Below are positions 1-10,519 of a stretch of DNA of 64,000 bases, piece by piece. The notes under the pieces were generated by a model, which saw nothing but the letters and a program-made list of their open reading frames with translations, searched no databases and had not been told where the DNA came from. This stretch comes from Odontesthes bonariensis (Eukaryota; Chordata; Actinopteri; Atheriniformes; Atherinopsidae), in contig NC_134510.1 in NCBI RefSeq assembly GCF_027942865.1, positions 20,143,209-20,207,208 of the forward strand, read 5' to 3'. Position 1 is the stretch's first letter, and each line of letters begins with the position of its first letter. The translations under genes and the position numbers were made by a program.

Positions 1-151
1 TAGCCTCGATCGTTTCACCTCCATACATGAGTCCAGCTTTGATTTTCTTTCACCCACAGTCAACACTATATTCAATTATTCTATTCATATCAAACCATCT
101 TCAAATGTTTAACTCAAAGCAAAGAATCTGTCTTTTAGGATAAACCTTTAC

Positions 152-3109
152 CTGCAAACCAGCATTTGTTGTCGGTCTCCTCAGCATTTTCCACCCAGAT
201 CTTGTTCCAGGAGTGGGCAAAATCAATGAGAAGAATCAGCTGAATTATAATGAAGATGAAGGATCCCACCAGCCCAAAGTAAAACCACACTGTTTAAAAA
301 GAAAAGGCACAAACACAGAGGTATCCTGTTACTGCTTAACAGTAATAAATATAAATGTATACACACATATTTGACAGAGATACTGTTAAAGGAAAAAAAA
401 AAAACTATGTAGAAGCAAATAGAGCTTGGCAACATGATATCCCATCACAGCTGACCGGCTGATGGATGTGTGCGATAGTATCTGGCAACCGTACTTTTGT
501 TTTGGTAACATCAGAGCTGTCACAGACGCTGGTGTATCAACTTGATCTACGTCTACAGTTGGATCACATCATACTCATACGACCTTCATTGTTCCGTCTA
601 GAAAAGAAGATATGTGCCTCGTTCGGCACGTTAGCAGGATGATTCAAAAAGCTTTTTGTCAGAAATGGGACACGGCCCAATTCAGAAGAGGTCTAGTTCT
701 GATTACGATCCCGGAGTACAAGTTCGCTGAACGTGTGTGGCTCACATTTTCATTTTGGCGCATGTGAAGGTTTAAATCATTTCAGTCTGATTGTTGAAAC
801 CAACTTCAGCCGGCATCAGTGCTGTGGTTTGTTAGGAAGTGGTGCAGCGATACATGCCGCTACACCACACACTGTTGGTAAAAACATCGTGAAGCGCGAG
901 TAGGGGTCATGCATTCGTATCCGTTCCCAGCCAGCATGTCCATGTGGGGCCCATAAGGTTTAAATTTGGTCTGCAGATAAGGGTCCCATGTGGGTTTGTC
1001 CGCAGTTTCCACGGTGGCCTCACCTGTGTTTGCCCATATGGGTTTCAAAGTGCAACTAGAAGGGTTAGGGTTAGGGTTATGCTAAGCGTTAAATTATTCC
1101 AAAGGCAATATAGATAAACACATCACACAAAGTAAAAGAATGTTCACATTCAAATAGGCTAAATGCAAAGTCCAACTAAAGCCACACAGCAACTTAAAAC
1201 CCATAGGGGCAAACACAGGTGAGGCCACCGTGGAAACTGCGGACAAACCCACATGGGACCCTTATCTGCAGCCCAAATTTAAACCTTGTGGGCCCCACAT
1301 GGACATGCTGGCTGGGTTTCAGTGCTTCTTAAGCCTCTACACTTCTCGACGGTGTTCAAATTGTTTTGTTCAGGCTGATTTTGACCTTAGTTGGATGGCA
1401 TGAGCCCTCCGAACAGTTCAAGACTCAGCAACAATCTGTTCTTTTGTTTGGGTTTGTGGTTTCACGTTATGGCAGCGCTGCCCTATTAAAGCACTGCGCC
1501 GCGACCTTGGTTGCCAAACTCTACCGCAGCTTCTTCTCACTCAGCAGAGTTGTCAGTACCAGAATGAAATGTTCCGTCGGGGATGAAGAAAGCGCCCACG
1601 GTAATCCCAACCAGAATCAGAAATTTAAAGAACCAGAACCTGCAGAGACGAACATCAACAAACACACCGTCAGCACAGACGACAGAGGTAGAGTTTCTAA
1701 TCCAGCCAATAGCTCGGAACCTCTGTGGAACGATAACAGCCTAATGGAGCTCTTACCCGCTTTGAATAGCTGCACGTGGGTCTTTACTGTTACGGACACG
1801 AATCATTATGGCAGAGAACAGAAAGAAGAAGCAGGTCATGGCAAAGCACATGCGGTACACGGACTTGTAGCCCACAATGACATCACAGTTGACCTGGTTG
1901 TCAATACCAGGTATAGATGTTCCTCCCTGACAGAATCCTGGGATCTAAGAAAGGGAAGAAAACCAGATAAAACAAGCTGCAAACACGATCAACAGCTTAT
2001 CAACTGTAGATGGGGAAACACTAATGTCTCTGGCTTCAAGTTATAAAAAAAACCAATGAATCCTACTTTTATAAGGCATATGGAAGAAAAAAAAATTTCT
2101 AAGAAGTTATCACAAAGCAATTATTTTTATGTATGATAGGAATATAGCCTTAAGAGCCTCACTTTACGGAGCTGTGTTTCCATTCCAGGAAGGATCATGA
2201 TGACGGACACCATGGTCCCCAGCAGCAGAAAGAAAGAGAAGACCAGCCGTGTGACTGTGGAGTTATTGGAGGAGGGACAGCAGCCGCACAAAAGACATGG
2301 AGCTGAGCCGCACAGACAGGAGGCCTGTGAGGGGACAAGGTTGGGGAAAGGGAATACACACAAAGAGAGTCAAGACTTTGGTTAAGACAGGGTATTAAAA
2401 AAGAGATCAACCAAGAGTGAATGAATGCTGTCAGCTGCTCGCTGAGGCATAAAACAAATCATAAGTAGTGAGATGGGCATATATAATGTCAAATAAACCA
2501 AAAGGATAACTGGCCCCTGGCTTCTAGGTTGTCACAGTTCATCCACACAGAAAGAGACAGGACTTTTCTGCCCTGTTTTAACTGGCAAAGCAACTTCAGG
2601 TCTGAAGCAGCTATGACTGTGGCGTTGCTTCTGAAGCGTCTGAAGGTGTTGATTTATAAGAGCTAATATAATACACTTTGTATTCAGTCCGTTAATTGCT
2701 CGAACTGTCTAACATATGGCGTAAATGGCGTTAATGTTTCTCATCAACGCTGTGCAACTGCCCTGCCCAGTTCTGACACTTCCTTAGTCATTATCTATTT
2801 ATAATGCTGACTAGCTTCACAAGCTCCCTTGGTTTGAATATACATACAAAAGCTACATGTCTAATACAGTTAGAAACGGACCTTGACTCGCTAACTGGCT
2901 TGTTTGAGTAAAGGGTTTTTACGTTAATGTTCGCGGTCACGTAGTTAGGACTTAACTAAAAAGGTTAGCACCCTTTTCTGATGTTAGTTTAACCTGACGA
3001 CAGAACACGAGAGAACAAAAGCCTCTATCTGATAAATAGACTAACAGAACTGTTAACATGAGGTACTTACACAACTAGCTAAAGAACACAAGGCCATGCA
3101 AGCCCCCAT
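152..3109 (-). CDS. serinc2: Serine incorporator (SERINC family), 5' five coding exons, partial
   Basis: Multipass membrane protein of the SERINC/TMS family; members have been linked to serine incorporation into lipids and to lipid scrambling. Minus-strand coding exons read: 3071-3109, 2163-2324, 1757-1944, 1560-1639 and 152-289, all with AG/GT borders and compatible phases (0, 0, 2, 1, 1), giving about 202 residues of a family usually near 450-470. The start ATG at 3109 has A at -3 and G at +4. The protein opens [13 protein letters not shown], then [15 protein letters not shown] (the family's cysteine-rich first segment), [33 protein letters not shown] and LIDFAHSWN, all SERINC signatures. 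The remaining exons must lie left of base 1. I assign serinc2 rather than serinc1/3 from the MGAC...SCASCLCG start and the Q-N-x-C spacing before VGYKSVYR; the family is certain, the paralogue less so. Confidence 0.88.
926..1316. repeat. Foldback (inverted) repeat inside a SERINC intron
   Basis: About 120 bases at 926-1045 recur as a near-identical reverse complement at 1197-1316, with a spacer of about 150 bases. Both arms contain the string CCCAGCCAGCATGTCC (or its complement) at the outer end and CAAACACAGGTGAGGCC near the inner end; only a few substitutions separate them. The arms could fold into a long stem. It sits in the intron between the fourth and fifth coding exons. A foldback MITE or an inverted duplication of a fish repeat would both explain it; I see no clear target duplication. 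Confidence 0.75.
1062..1079 (+). repeat. Three tandem GGGTTA units (telomere-type hexamer)
   Basis: GGGTTA occurs three times in perfect tandem at the left edge of the spacer of the foldback repeat. It matches the vertebrate telomere hexamer, but 18 bases is short and may be chance. Confidence 0.8.
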
Positions 3110-3230
3110 TTTGACAAAATATTGCTGAGATGTTTAGCTGTTTTCCCGACGTCTCCTTTAGGGCTGCGATACGCTGTCAAAACACAACACAGAACCGGAA
3201 GTCAGTCGACAACTTTTCGAAATAAAACTC
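3110..3230 (-). promoter_or_regulatory. 5' UTR and core promoter region of the SERINC gene
   Basis: This stretch lies directly upstream of the minus-strand start codon. It has no TATA box but holds ACCGGAAGT at 3194-3202, a consensus ETS-factor site, about 85 bases from the ATG. ETS sites close to the start are typical of TATA-less housekeeping promoters. The exact transcription start cannot be read from sequence. Confidence 0.4.
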
Positions 3231-3239
3231 CACAGTTGA

Positions 3240-4860
3240 CTTGGGTTGAACTGATTACGACAGCGCGCAGCCTCTACACAGCATATTGATCAAAGAACAA
3301 TGTGTGTTCAGCCAGAGGCTTCTTCAGCTCATTCCTTCCCACAACAGTAACTCCACAGAATTACCTTTTACAATAATCTATGACTGATGAATGAATTATC
3401 TGCGTTCCTTATTATAATATCCCTCTTTGAGATTGATCAAGCATTATTCAATTCAATGTAAGGGGAGCACTGGAAAGCAGACAAAACATTTCCGTAGAAC
3501 CACACGACTTCAGTGTGGGCACCTCGTGTTTTACTAAAAGTAAAAACCATTATAAAAGTAAACTATATTATACTGGAAAAGCATTATACTGGATTTCATT
3601 CATTATTGAAATGGCTGCATCCTTCCCCTGCAGCATGCAGCCACATTCTTTGTCCTCAGGAGCCCACGGTTGTTTAACCTCAGGAACCACTTTTCTATTT
3701 TTCCTTGTGAAAATCCAGTTGATCAGAGAAAAAGCAGGTGCTCAGTTTCTTTTTAATATAAACCAAGTTCTGTCAGCTCTTGGGCATAACCACTCACAGC
3801 TGTGAGTCTTCTGTAATCACCGCGTTGTTCTCATAGTGGCAGTCTAACTTGCCCGGCAGCAGTTGGCAGCTGATATGTGCATCTTTGTCTTATTGTTCAT
3901 GGGATGAAGCTGCCAGAATCACCACTCTTTCATCACTTACTCCAAGGAATGACTTGTAGTTTTCCCCTTCAGTAAGAGTTGCAACAAAGGAGACATAAAA
4001 GACAGGGGAAAAAAAGTTTTCTTGTTTTGGCTCTTTAAAGACTGTTGTTGGATGTTAGAAAGGTGTTAAAAAGGGGTTTCTGGCACAAAAACTTCCAATG
4101 TAAGGGGGGCTGCAGGAGTGAAAACTCCTGCAGCATGAAGCAAAAGTATGCAACAACAAACCCAGACTTTAATTACACCATGCCTAGAATAAAAGACTTA
4201 AATCTAATGACAAATCAACTGTCTGAGGAATTCTGCTTCCAAAAAAATAATCAGAACGTATAATCAATGTAATGCATGCAAAGGAAACAGCTGGCTGCAG
4301 TCTTTTCCCAGAGAACATACATATTAGTTTGAGCTGTTAGTGTAAGAAGAAAGTTTGGCCTACAATTGGGTTTTATGTCTCAGGACATAATAAAGAGGTC
4401 AGGTTTACCTTCATCCTTACCAGGTGCTTAAATTTGATAAATACAACTTCAGGAGAACAACGTATTACACCATTTCATAATTTATTCAAAATGAACTTGA
4501 AGGCTGAAATGCTGAAGCAGAGTGAAAAACATACTTACTTACACTGGCACTGCTACCATAGGAATTAAGAGGGTAAATAGTCATTGGGTGCTGCTAATCA
4601 AACACTTAATCAGTTTGATATGTTTTGTCAGTCTGCTGGTCTGGAGCATTCAGATATGTGTTAACACAATGCCAAGGAGGAAGGACATCAGCAATGATCT
4701 TAGCGAAGTAATAGTTGCTACCAAGCAATCTGGGAAAGGTTAAAAGGTCAGAAAATTTGGAGTTCATCTGTCATGGTCTGTGAATTTTGTTGTTTCTGGC
4801 TCTGTCTTATCCTATTGTTCTGATTTCCACGATTTTGTGTTTTATGGCTATTTGCTTTTG
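3240..4860. other. Intergenic spacer between SERINC gene and solo LTR
   Basis: No exon, RNA gene or recognisable domain is seen. Open frames here (for example 3515-3805) are short, of unbiased composition and match nothing I know. The one ordered structure is the hairpin at 4109-4134. From about 4770 the sequence (TGTCATGGTCTGTG...) resembles the start of an older LTR that may host the younger LTR insertion. Confidence 0.6.
4109..4134. repeat. Perfect 11-bp hairpin with GAAA loop
   Basis: GCTGCAGGAGT at 4109-4119 and its exact reverse complement at 4124-4134 flank a four-base GAAA loop (a GNRA-type tetraloop if transcribed). It is GC-richer than its surroundings and no gene overlaps it. Confidence 0.7.
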
Positions 4861-4865
4861 CTCTC

Positions 4866-5575
4866 TGTCACACCCGGGGAATGGAGGACGCAGATGCAGG
4901 AGTTGTAATTCCAAAGCTTTTATTGTGAGGGCGGAAAGTTTAACAAGCTCCTCCTGAGAGAAACTATTCTAATTTATTCTAATAATATACTTTCCCAAAA
5001 TGGAAAAGTATATCTATATAAAAATGATCAAAACTCAAAATCACTCCACTAAACGGAGGAACAAACAAAGAACTATGAAACGTTACGGGTAACTAAAGAT
5101 CACTCCTGCTGTGGAGGAAAAACAAAACACCTCTCCTATAAAACGGAGGAACTACACTATGAGAAATTTACAAACAAAAATCACTCCAACTAGGAGGAAA
5201 AAACAAGAAGGATATAAACAAAGCTATCACTGTGTCTCTTACAGGATTTAATTATCATGAAGAAACAAAAACTCTCTTTCGAGGATAAATACCAACTGGT
5301 AAATTTGGAAAACGAGGCTTGGACAAAGGCGAGAATGATGCACTACAATCGGACAGATACAACACACTGGCACAGGACAGGGGGAGACCCAGACTCTGCA
5401 CACCGGGGTAATGGGAAACAGGTGGAATCATTCATACGACAATCAGACTGGAGCACGAGAGGAAGGGCAAGTGACCTGAAACGAGAGGGAAGTTAATCTT
5501 TCAAAATAAAACAGGAAATGACGAAACAATACGTGAGACGAGACAAAAACCCAGGTTGACCTCACCGCGGTGACA
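4866..5575 (-). mobile_element. Solo LTR of an LTR retrotransposon, with 5-bp target duplication
   Basis: The 710-base element starts TGTCAC and ends GTGACA, the TG...CA ends of a long terminal repeat. CTCTC at 4861-4865 is repeated at 5576-5580, a 5-bp target duplication as left by LTR-retrotransposon integrase. Read on the minus strand it starts TGTCACCGCGGTGAGG and has AATAAA roughly 55-60 bases before its end, as expected for a poly(A) signal in the R region. No internal coding region or second LTR is present, so this is a solo LTR left after recombination. Superfamily is not assignable from the LTR alone. Confidence 0.85.
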
Positions 5576-5580
5576 CTCTC

Positions 5581-6780
5581 ATGTTTTGTTTTGTATTATC
5601 TTTGAATCTTTTACTCTAGAGCTTATTTTCCTCAGCTGGTGTTGCTTTCTGCAAAAAAGAAAAAAGTATAATCTCAGACTCAGCTCAGTTAGCATGCAAA
5701 AGGTAGACATTCATGGCAGTCAGAAAAAACCTGAGCAAGTAAAAGCAAAAAAGTATTTTCTTTCTAAAAAAACAAACAAACAAGAACATGGCAGCACAGC
5801 TGCAAAGTTGCGTCTGAACAAACCACAAGACTTCTGTGGTTTTGTTCAGCATCGTGCTATTGTATCATAACGAAAACTGGAATTCAAATCTTTTGTTGCG
5901 TTGTATACGATGTGTGACAAGTAGTGACAAAGTTAAACCGAACAATTTGGACAGACAAGAGCAAAGTGAAGATGTTTTACCATACTGCACAGTGCCACGT
6001 TTGAAAAGGAAAAAAAACAACAACCAAAGAAACAAACACAGTATATCAGCTCAAACGCCTCATACCAACTCAAGCACGGTGGTGGAGGCGTTGTCATTTG
6101 AGCTTGTTTTACAGCCACAGGACCCAGGCACCTTGCATGCACTGAGTTGCACATGAACGCCTCTGTGCATTCATGCTGTATTTTGTGCAAGTCATGAGAC
6201 AGAAAGGAAAGATGAACACAGTAACACTGTTTGATCTTCTAATTATCCATGTCTCAATTTCAAAATCCCTTTTAACATTACGTTATCACTATCATTACAA
6301 TTAATGACTTGATGGGGAACCTTCATTAAGTTATTAAATCCCCATGAACAATGAAGTTGCACCACTCTATCTGATCCCAAACACAAGTAACATTGCAAAA
6401 ACAATATATGCAACACAGATTTGTGATATGTTACTTTTTTAATAATATTTCGAGTTTTAGTTTGTTTAGAGCAAAAGAAAACATACTTAATTCATAGATC
6501 ATATCAAGGAAATCTTTCGATCTTATTGGTTTTACACAGTATGATATACATAACTGTGAAGATTTAAAGCCAGTCTCAAGAAATGTAATGTAAATGCTGC
6601 ATTCATCTTCACATGGATACATATATATATAAGTTAAGTTTTACACAGTAAAACACAGACCAACATAGTTATAACGTCAGTAGTATAACTTAACAATAAG
6701 TCTTGCTCACCACTGCTACCTGCACTGAAAATGTATCACCGTTTAAAAAAGCTAATGTGTTTGATTTCGCGAACATTTAC
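5581..6780. other. Intergenic spacer upstream of stmn1
   Basis: No gene recognised. The first part (5581-5660) reads as the continuation of the possible older LTR interrupted by the 4866-5575 insertion. The rest is AT-rich without clear repeats. Confidence 0.5.
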
Positions 6781-6787
6781 ACTATAT

Positions 6788-6900
6788 TGACGTCAGGGTG
6801 CCAGCTTGGGTGACTGGCGTATAAGAGCAGGCTCCTTCCACCTTCCTTCTCGCGCTCACAGCTTCAACGCCTGCTGTGATTGGTGGATTTGGACCAATGA
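6788..6900 (+). promoter_or_regulatory. stmn1: stmn1 promoter: CRE, TATA-like box and CCAAT boxes
   Basis: A perfect palindromic cyclic-AMP response element TGACGTCA lies at 6788-6795, followed 25 bases later by TATAAGAG at 6820-6827. Two CCAAT boxes in opposite orientation (ATTGG near 6880, CCAAT near 6894) lie just downstream, so more than one start site may be used. The region is followed by a likely first exon with a donor at 7031. Confidence 0.5.
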
Positions 6901-7030
6901 CAACAGATATCACTAGTGACGTTGTGGGTCAGTGGGTTTGTGCGCGAAGGTGCAGATGTTGGCGGTTTGAATAGAGAGAAGAAGAAGGTAGAATAGGTCT
7001 GCTGCTCTTCAGGCTGAACTGCACTTGACG
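6850..7030 (+). other. stmn1: Likely non-coding first exon of stmn1
   Basis: The segment ends TTGACG|gtgaga, a good donor at 7031, and contains no ATG that leads into the stathmin frame. Vertebrate stathmin genes have a non-coding first exon, and the coding start lies in the next exon. The left border is a guess from the TATA-like box. Confidence 0.45.
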
Positions 7031-7918
7031 GTGAGAACAATACCCTCACGCAAATTAATAAACTGGCTCTCTGACCGCTCGGAAAAGGCGTTTTAGTCGT
7101 GTTAAAACTCGTTTTGCACCTTTTTTTCCCTCAGCATTCAGGGGTCTGCTCCAGGTATCTGAAGTCAGTTTCAGTAATTAACAGTTAATTGTTATGGCCG
7201 CTGTTCAGCAAAAGCCTTTCAGTGCATTAAAAAATATACATACACTTAGATATACACCTGAAAATACAAGTTTAAAAGCTATACTGCATGCTTCCTTAAA
7301 CATCTTTCGGTCAATTAAGTCATTTCCAGCAGATTTGGCTGACTCATATTGTTTTTGTTTCATTGTTATGTCACGCTAAGACGTGCTTTTACTCGTGGAA
7401 TCACATCACGTTGAACTGTTTGTAGTTAAGTTCCGTGTTTCGTCATTTTTGTCTCCATTTTCGATATCGTATGTTCTTAATTAGGCTTTAGAAATGACGC
7501 CTCCGTTTCCAAGAGTTTGTGTATCTAAGGAGGACTTGTGCAGCAGTTCAGTTTCCCCTCCCCCGCCATTTTTGTAACTCTTGCAGAGGTGTTATGCTCA
7601 ACCTCGAGCAGAGGGGACAGAGTCAAAAAGTCTTACCGCACGACCATATTCCGGCTTTGTCTGGGGTACGTCGGACAAGTGGAGAACTTGTTTTGCCAGA
7701 CATGTCCTATCAGGTTGTGACTGGTAACTAAAACTGATTTGTAACTTTATAACTCACTTTTACCTTTTTTTTGTGAGACAGTACCTAATATCTTGTCTTT
7801 TCTTCTATTAAGAAGGTTAATCGTGATATCCACACACGTGGCTAATCTTGCCTTCAAAACGTTTCTTACTGACATCTTAAAAAGGGAAAAACAATCGCAC
7901 ACCTACATTTATGTAACC

Positions 7919-7922
<4 letters not shown>

Positions 7923-7960
<38 letters not shown>
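7923..7960. repeat. (AT)19 microsatellite
   Basis: Nineteen uninterrupted AT units in the first intron of stmn1. Confidence 0.95.
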
Positions 7961-7963
<3 letters not shown>

Positions 7964-8449
7964 TGTGTTTATTAAACTGCATTTGTCCAGTGGGCATTTA
8001 TGCAAATCAAGTTATATCCAAGCAGAAAATGCTTTATTTGCATATGGAAATATAAAAGCTCAGAGGACGAAAAAAAAAAAAAAAACGTCTTGAGACGATT
8101 ATAATTATTTGTATTTTCGTTCTCATACTTAGTCAGAAATCTCAACACGCCAAATGTCTGTGTGTATTTTTTCCCGATGTCTCCTTACGATTCAAAGCCT
8201 AAATAAGTGAATATTTTATTCCTAAACGGGGTGAATATTTCTTGTAAATATTTTTTAAAGCTGTTGGCAGTCTGTTTTTATAGGTGTAAAAATATAATCT
8301 GTGATTTTTAAACTTTGTTTTATGCAATGTCCAGATTGCCTGTTATATCTACAATATGCTGCTTTCTTTTTGTAAAGAAATTCATGTATGAGTCTGATTT
8401 TTATTTCTGTTTTTCCTGCAGTGGAATTAAAGACAACGTTTCTACTGAA

Positions 8450-10020
8450 ATGGAAAGCTGCGCTGGTAAGTGCAAACTGTAGCAATTCAGTAGTTACTCT
8501 TCAGCCTTTGGACTCTCTTGTGATTCCAGCAGCTTTTTTTTAATGCGTCTTTTGAATATTCTCTTCTAATATTGATACGCTGATAACAAATTCACAATGC
8601 CGCAGCATGCATTATTGTTCCGTCTTTCTTTTTCCCTTGACCACTTTGACAAAGATTGACTAAATAAATAAATTAATAAATAAATAGATAAATAAGTATA
8701 TAGTTTATCCTGGCAAACTACAAATCTCCAGAGAAACACTTGCACTTCACTGCTTTCTCAAGACAATTGTGCTATTCTACTAAAAGCTAACAATGCGTGA
8801 GCTCAGGAGACGGGCGTAATGCTCCGATTCGAGTCCTGATTGGTTGAAAGTTATCTCAAGCCGGCTACAGCTGGGAGGGGCCAGCAACATAAACCATAAA
8901 TAGCAAAGAATCACAAGTGAATTGCTCAGACAACAGCTGCACAGTGCAGTCTTTATTATTAATCGCTTAGTGTCACTGCATCACGAAGCAGGTCTTTGTC
9001 CACTGTGGCTTCTGCCTTTTCAACAGCAGAGCAAAGCTAAAGGACCAGCAACAGCTCCACCGCATCTTCAAGCAGTCCGCAGCTCAGATCGCTCCACTTG
9101 TTTTTTTGAGGCTACAAAACGCTATAACGGGCAGATGTGCTTTTGCAAGGCAACAACATTGAGAACTTTGAGGAGCCGCTCGACCCTCAACTGTTTATAG
9201 TCCAAAACATCTCGACACAGTGTTGATAATCGGCCCATCATCATTCACTGCCAATCATAGTTGATTGAATTTATTTCAAATATTACAATACAATCTTTCC
9301 CCTTGTAGATATGCAGTAAAGTAATTGCACCAGAGAGCACTAAACTCATTTTCTATTGTGCAGACATCCAAGTGAAGGAGCTGAACAAGCGAGCATCAGG
9401 TCAAGCATTCGAGGTCATCCTGAGCCCCTCAACTCCAGATGCTAAAGTGGAATTTCTGTTGTCCCCCAATAAGAAAAGGGAAACATCACTTGATGAGATT
9501 AAGAAGAAACTGATGGCTGCAGAGGAAAGACGCAGGGTATCTTGAGAGGCAACGTTAATTGTTGTGGAAAAATGCATTAAGTGCAGGATTTAAAGTTCAC
9601 GCTGTGCTAATAAACTGAAAAGAGGATCTTTTTTGTGTTTTTTTTTTTTTTTTTGTTTGTTTGTTTGTTTGTTTTTTGTCAGAGCCACGAGGCCGAAGTG
9701 CTGAAACATCTAGCAGAGAAACGAGAGCATGAGAAGGAGGTGATCCAGAAGGCCATGGAGGAAAGCTGCAACTTCAGCAAGCTGGCACAGGAGAAGCTCA
9801 ATCAGAAGATGGAGGCAAACAAAGAGAACCGCACTGCCCGCCTGGCAGCTCTGAACGAAAAGTTCAAGGAGAAGGTGAGGTCTTAGTCAATAAATCGAAA
9901 TTTGAAATTGAGAAAATACTAATGCTACGATTTTTCCTTTTCCTTTTTTTTTAAAAACAGGACAAGAAGATTCAAGAAGTGAAGAAGAACAAGGAGGCAA
10001 TGAAAGATACTGATAACTAA
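8450..10020 (+). CDS. stmn1: Stathmin 1 (oncoprotein 18), microtubule destabiliser, complete
   Basis: Cytosolic phosphoprotein that binds two tubulin dimers and promotes microtubule catastrophe; phosphorylation releases tubulin. Coding exons are 8450-8465, 9364-9536, 9683-9874 and 9961-10020, all with AG/GT borders, giving 146 residues (human 149). The protein begins [19 protein letters not shown]. All four classic phospho-serine contexts survive, each shifted by one: RAS at 17 (human S16), ILSP at 26 (S25), LLSP at 39 (S38) and RRRS at 64 (S63). The helix starts [20 protein letters not shown] and carries MEANKENR; the tail is the lysine-rich [14 protein letters not shown]. The start was chosen because the leader MESCA is as short as MASS in human and the exon has acceptor 8420-8421. 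The first coding exon gives only five codons plus one base. paqr7 follows on the same strand, as in mammals. Confidence 0.95.
8661..8696. repeat. (TAAA)n microsatellite
   Basis: Imperfect TAAA tandem repeat in the stmn1 intron after the first coding exon. Confidence 0.85.
8839..8935 (+). promoter_or_regulatory. Promoter-like cluster inside a stmn1 intron
   Basis: ATTGG (inverted CCAAT) at 8839-8843, a GGGAGGGG box near 8872 and ATAAATAG at 8896-8903 have the order and spacing of a TATA promoter, between the first and second coding exons. It could drive a transcript lacking the first five codons, or be chance. Confidence 0.25.
9638..9680 (+). repeat. stmn1: T17 plus (GTTT)n tract serving as polypyrimidine tract
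   Basis: A 17-base T run is followed by about five GTTT units and then TTTTTTGTCAG, the acceptor of the 192-base stathmin exon. The microsatellite is thus part of the splice signal. Confidence 0.85.
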
Positions 10021-10484
10021 TTTGTTCATGGTATTGAAAGCTGTCTTTACGTGTCCAAAGATAAGCTATATTTTCTGGAATCCTCCTCAAATCATTATGC
10101 TGTTGAATATACTGTTAGATTTAGTGTTGCTGTAGCCTGACTTTTTTTTTTATTATCCTACATTTCTCTTTGGCAGCTGATTACTCTGTATCTTTTTATT
10201 GAGGCATTTGCTTTTGTTAAATTGGTTTTTATACTTACCAGAGTTGAAATACACAATGTTGGTAATGCTGTAAGATTGAACTGACTGTAAGATTGAGACG
10301 ACTTCCCCAATCCGGCTCATTTCCAAAATTCTGTCTGCTGAATACAGATTGTTGAATATGTTTGCCTTCTCTCGGTTTCGGAAGAAATGTTGTTTGTGAG
10401 TCATTTTTGACGAGCAACATTATAAGAATTGAGCGTGTTGTAACATCTTCGTGTGACAAGCTGTATGCTGCTGCTCGTCTTGTT

Positions 10485-10490
10485 AATAAA
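10485..10490 (+). terminator. stmn1: Probable stmn1 poly(A) signal
   Basis: AATAAA about 465 bases after the stop codon; the first canonical hexamer on this strand in a plausible 3' UTR. Confidence 0.5.
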
Positions 10491-10519
10491 TACTTCAACA
10501 CTGCTGAAAAACATCTTTT

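Noticed and set aside
1366..2046. Long plus-strand open frame of 226 codons
   Set aside because: It runs antisense across two SERINC exons whose minus-strand frames, splice sites and family motifs are unambiguous.
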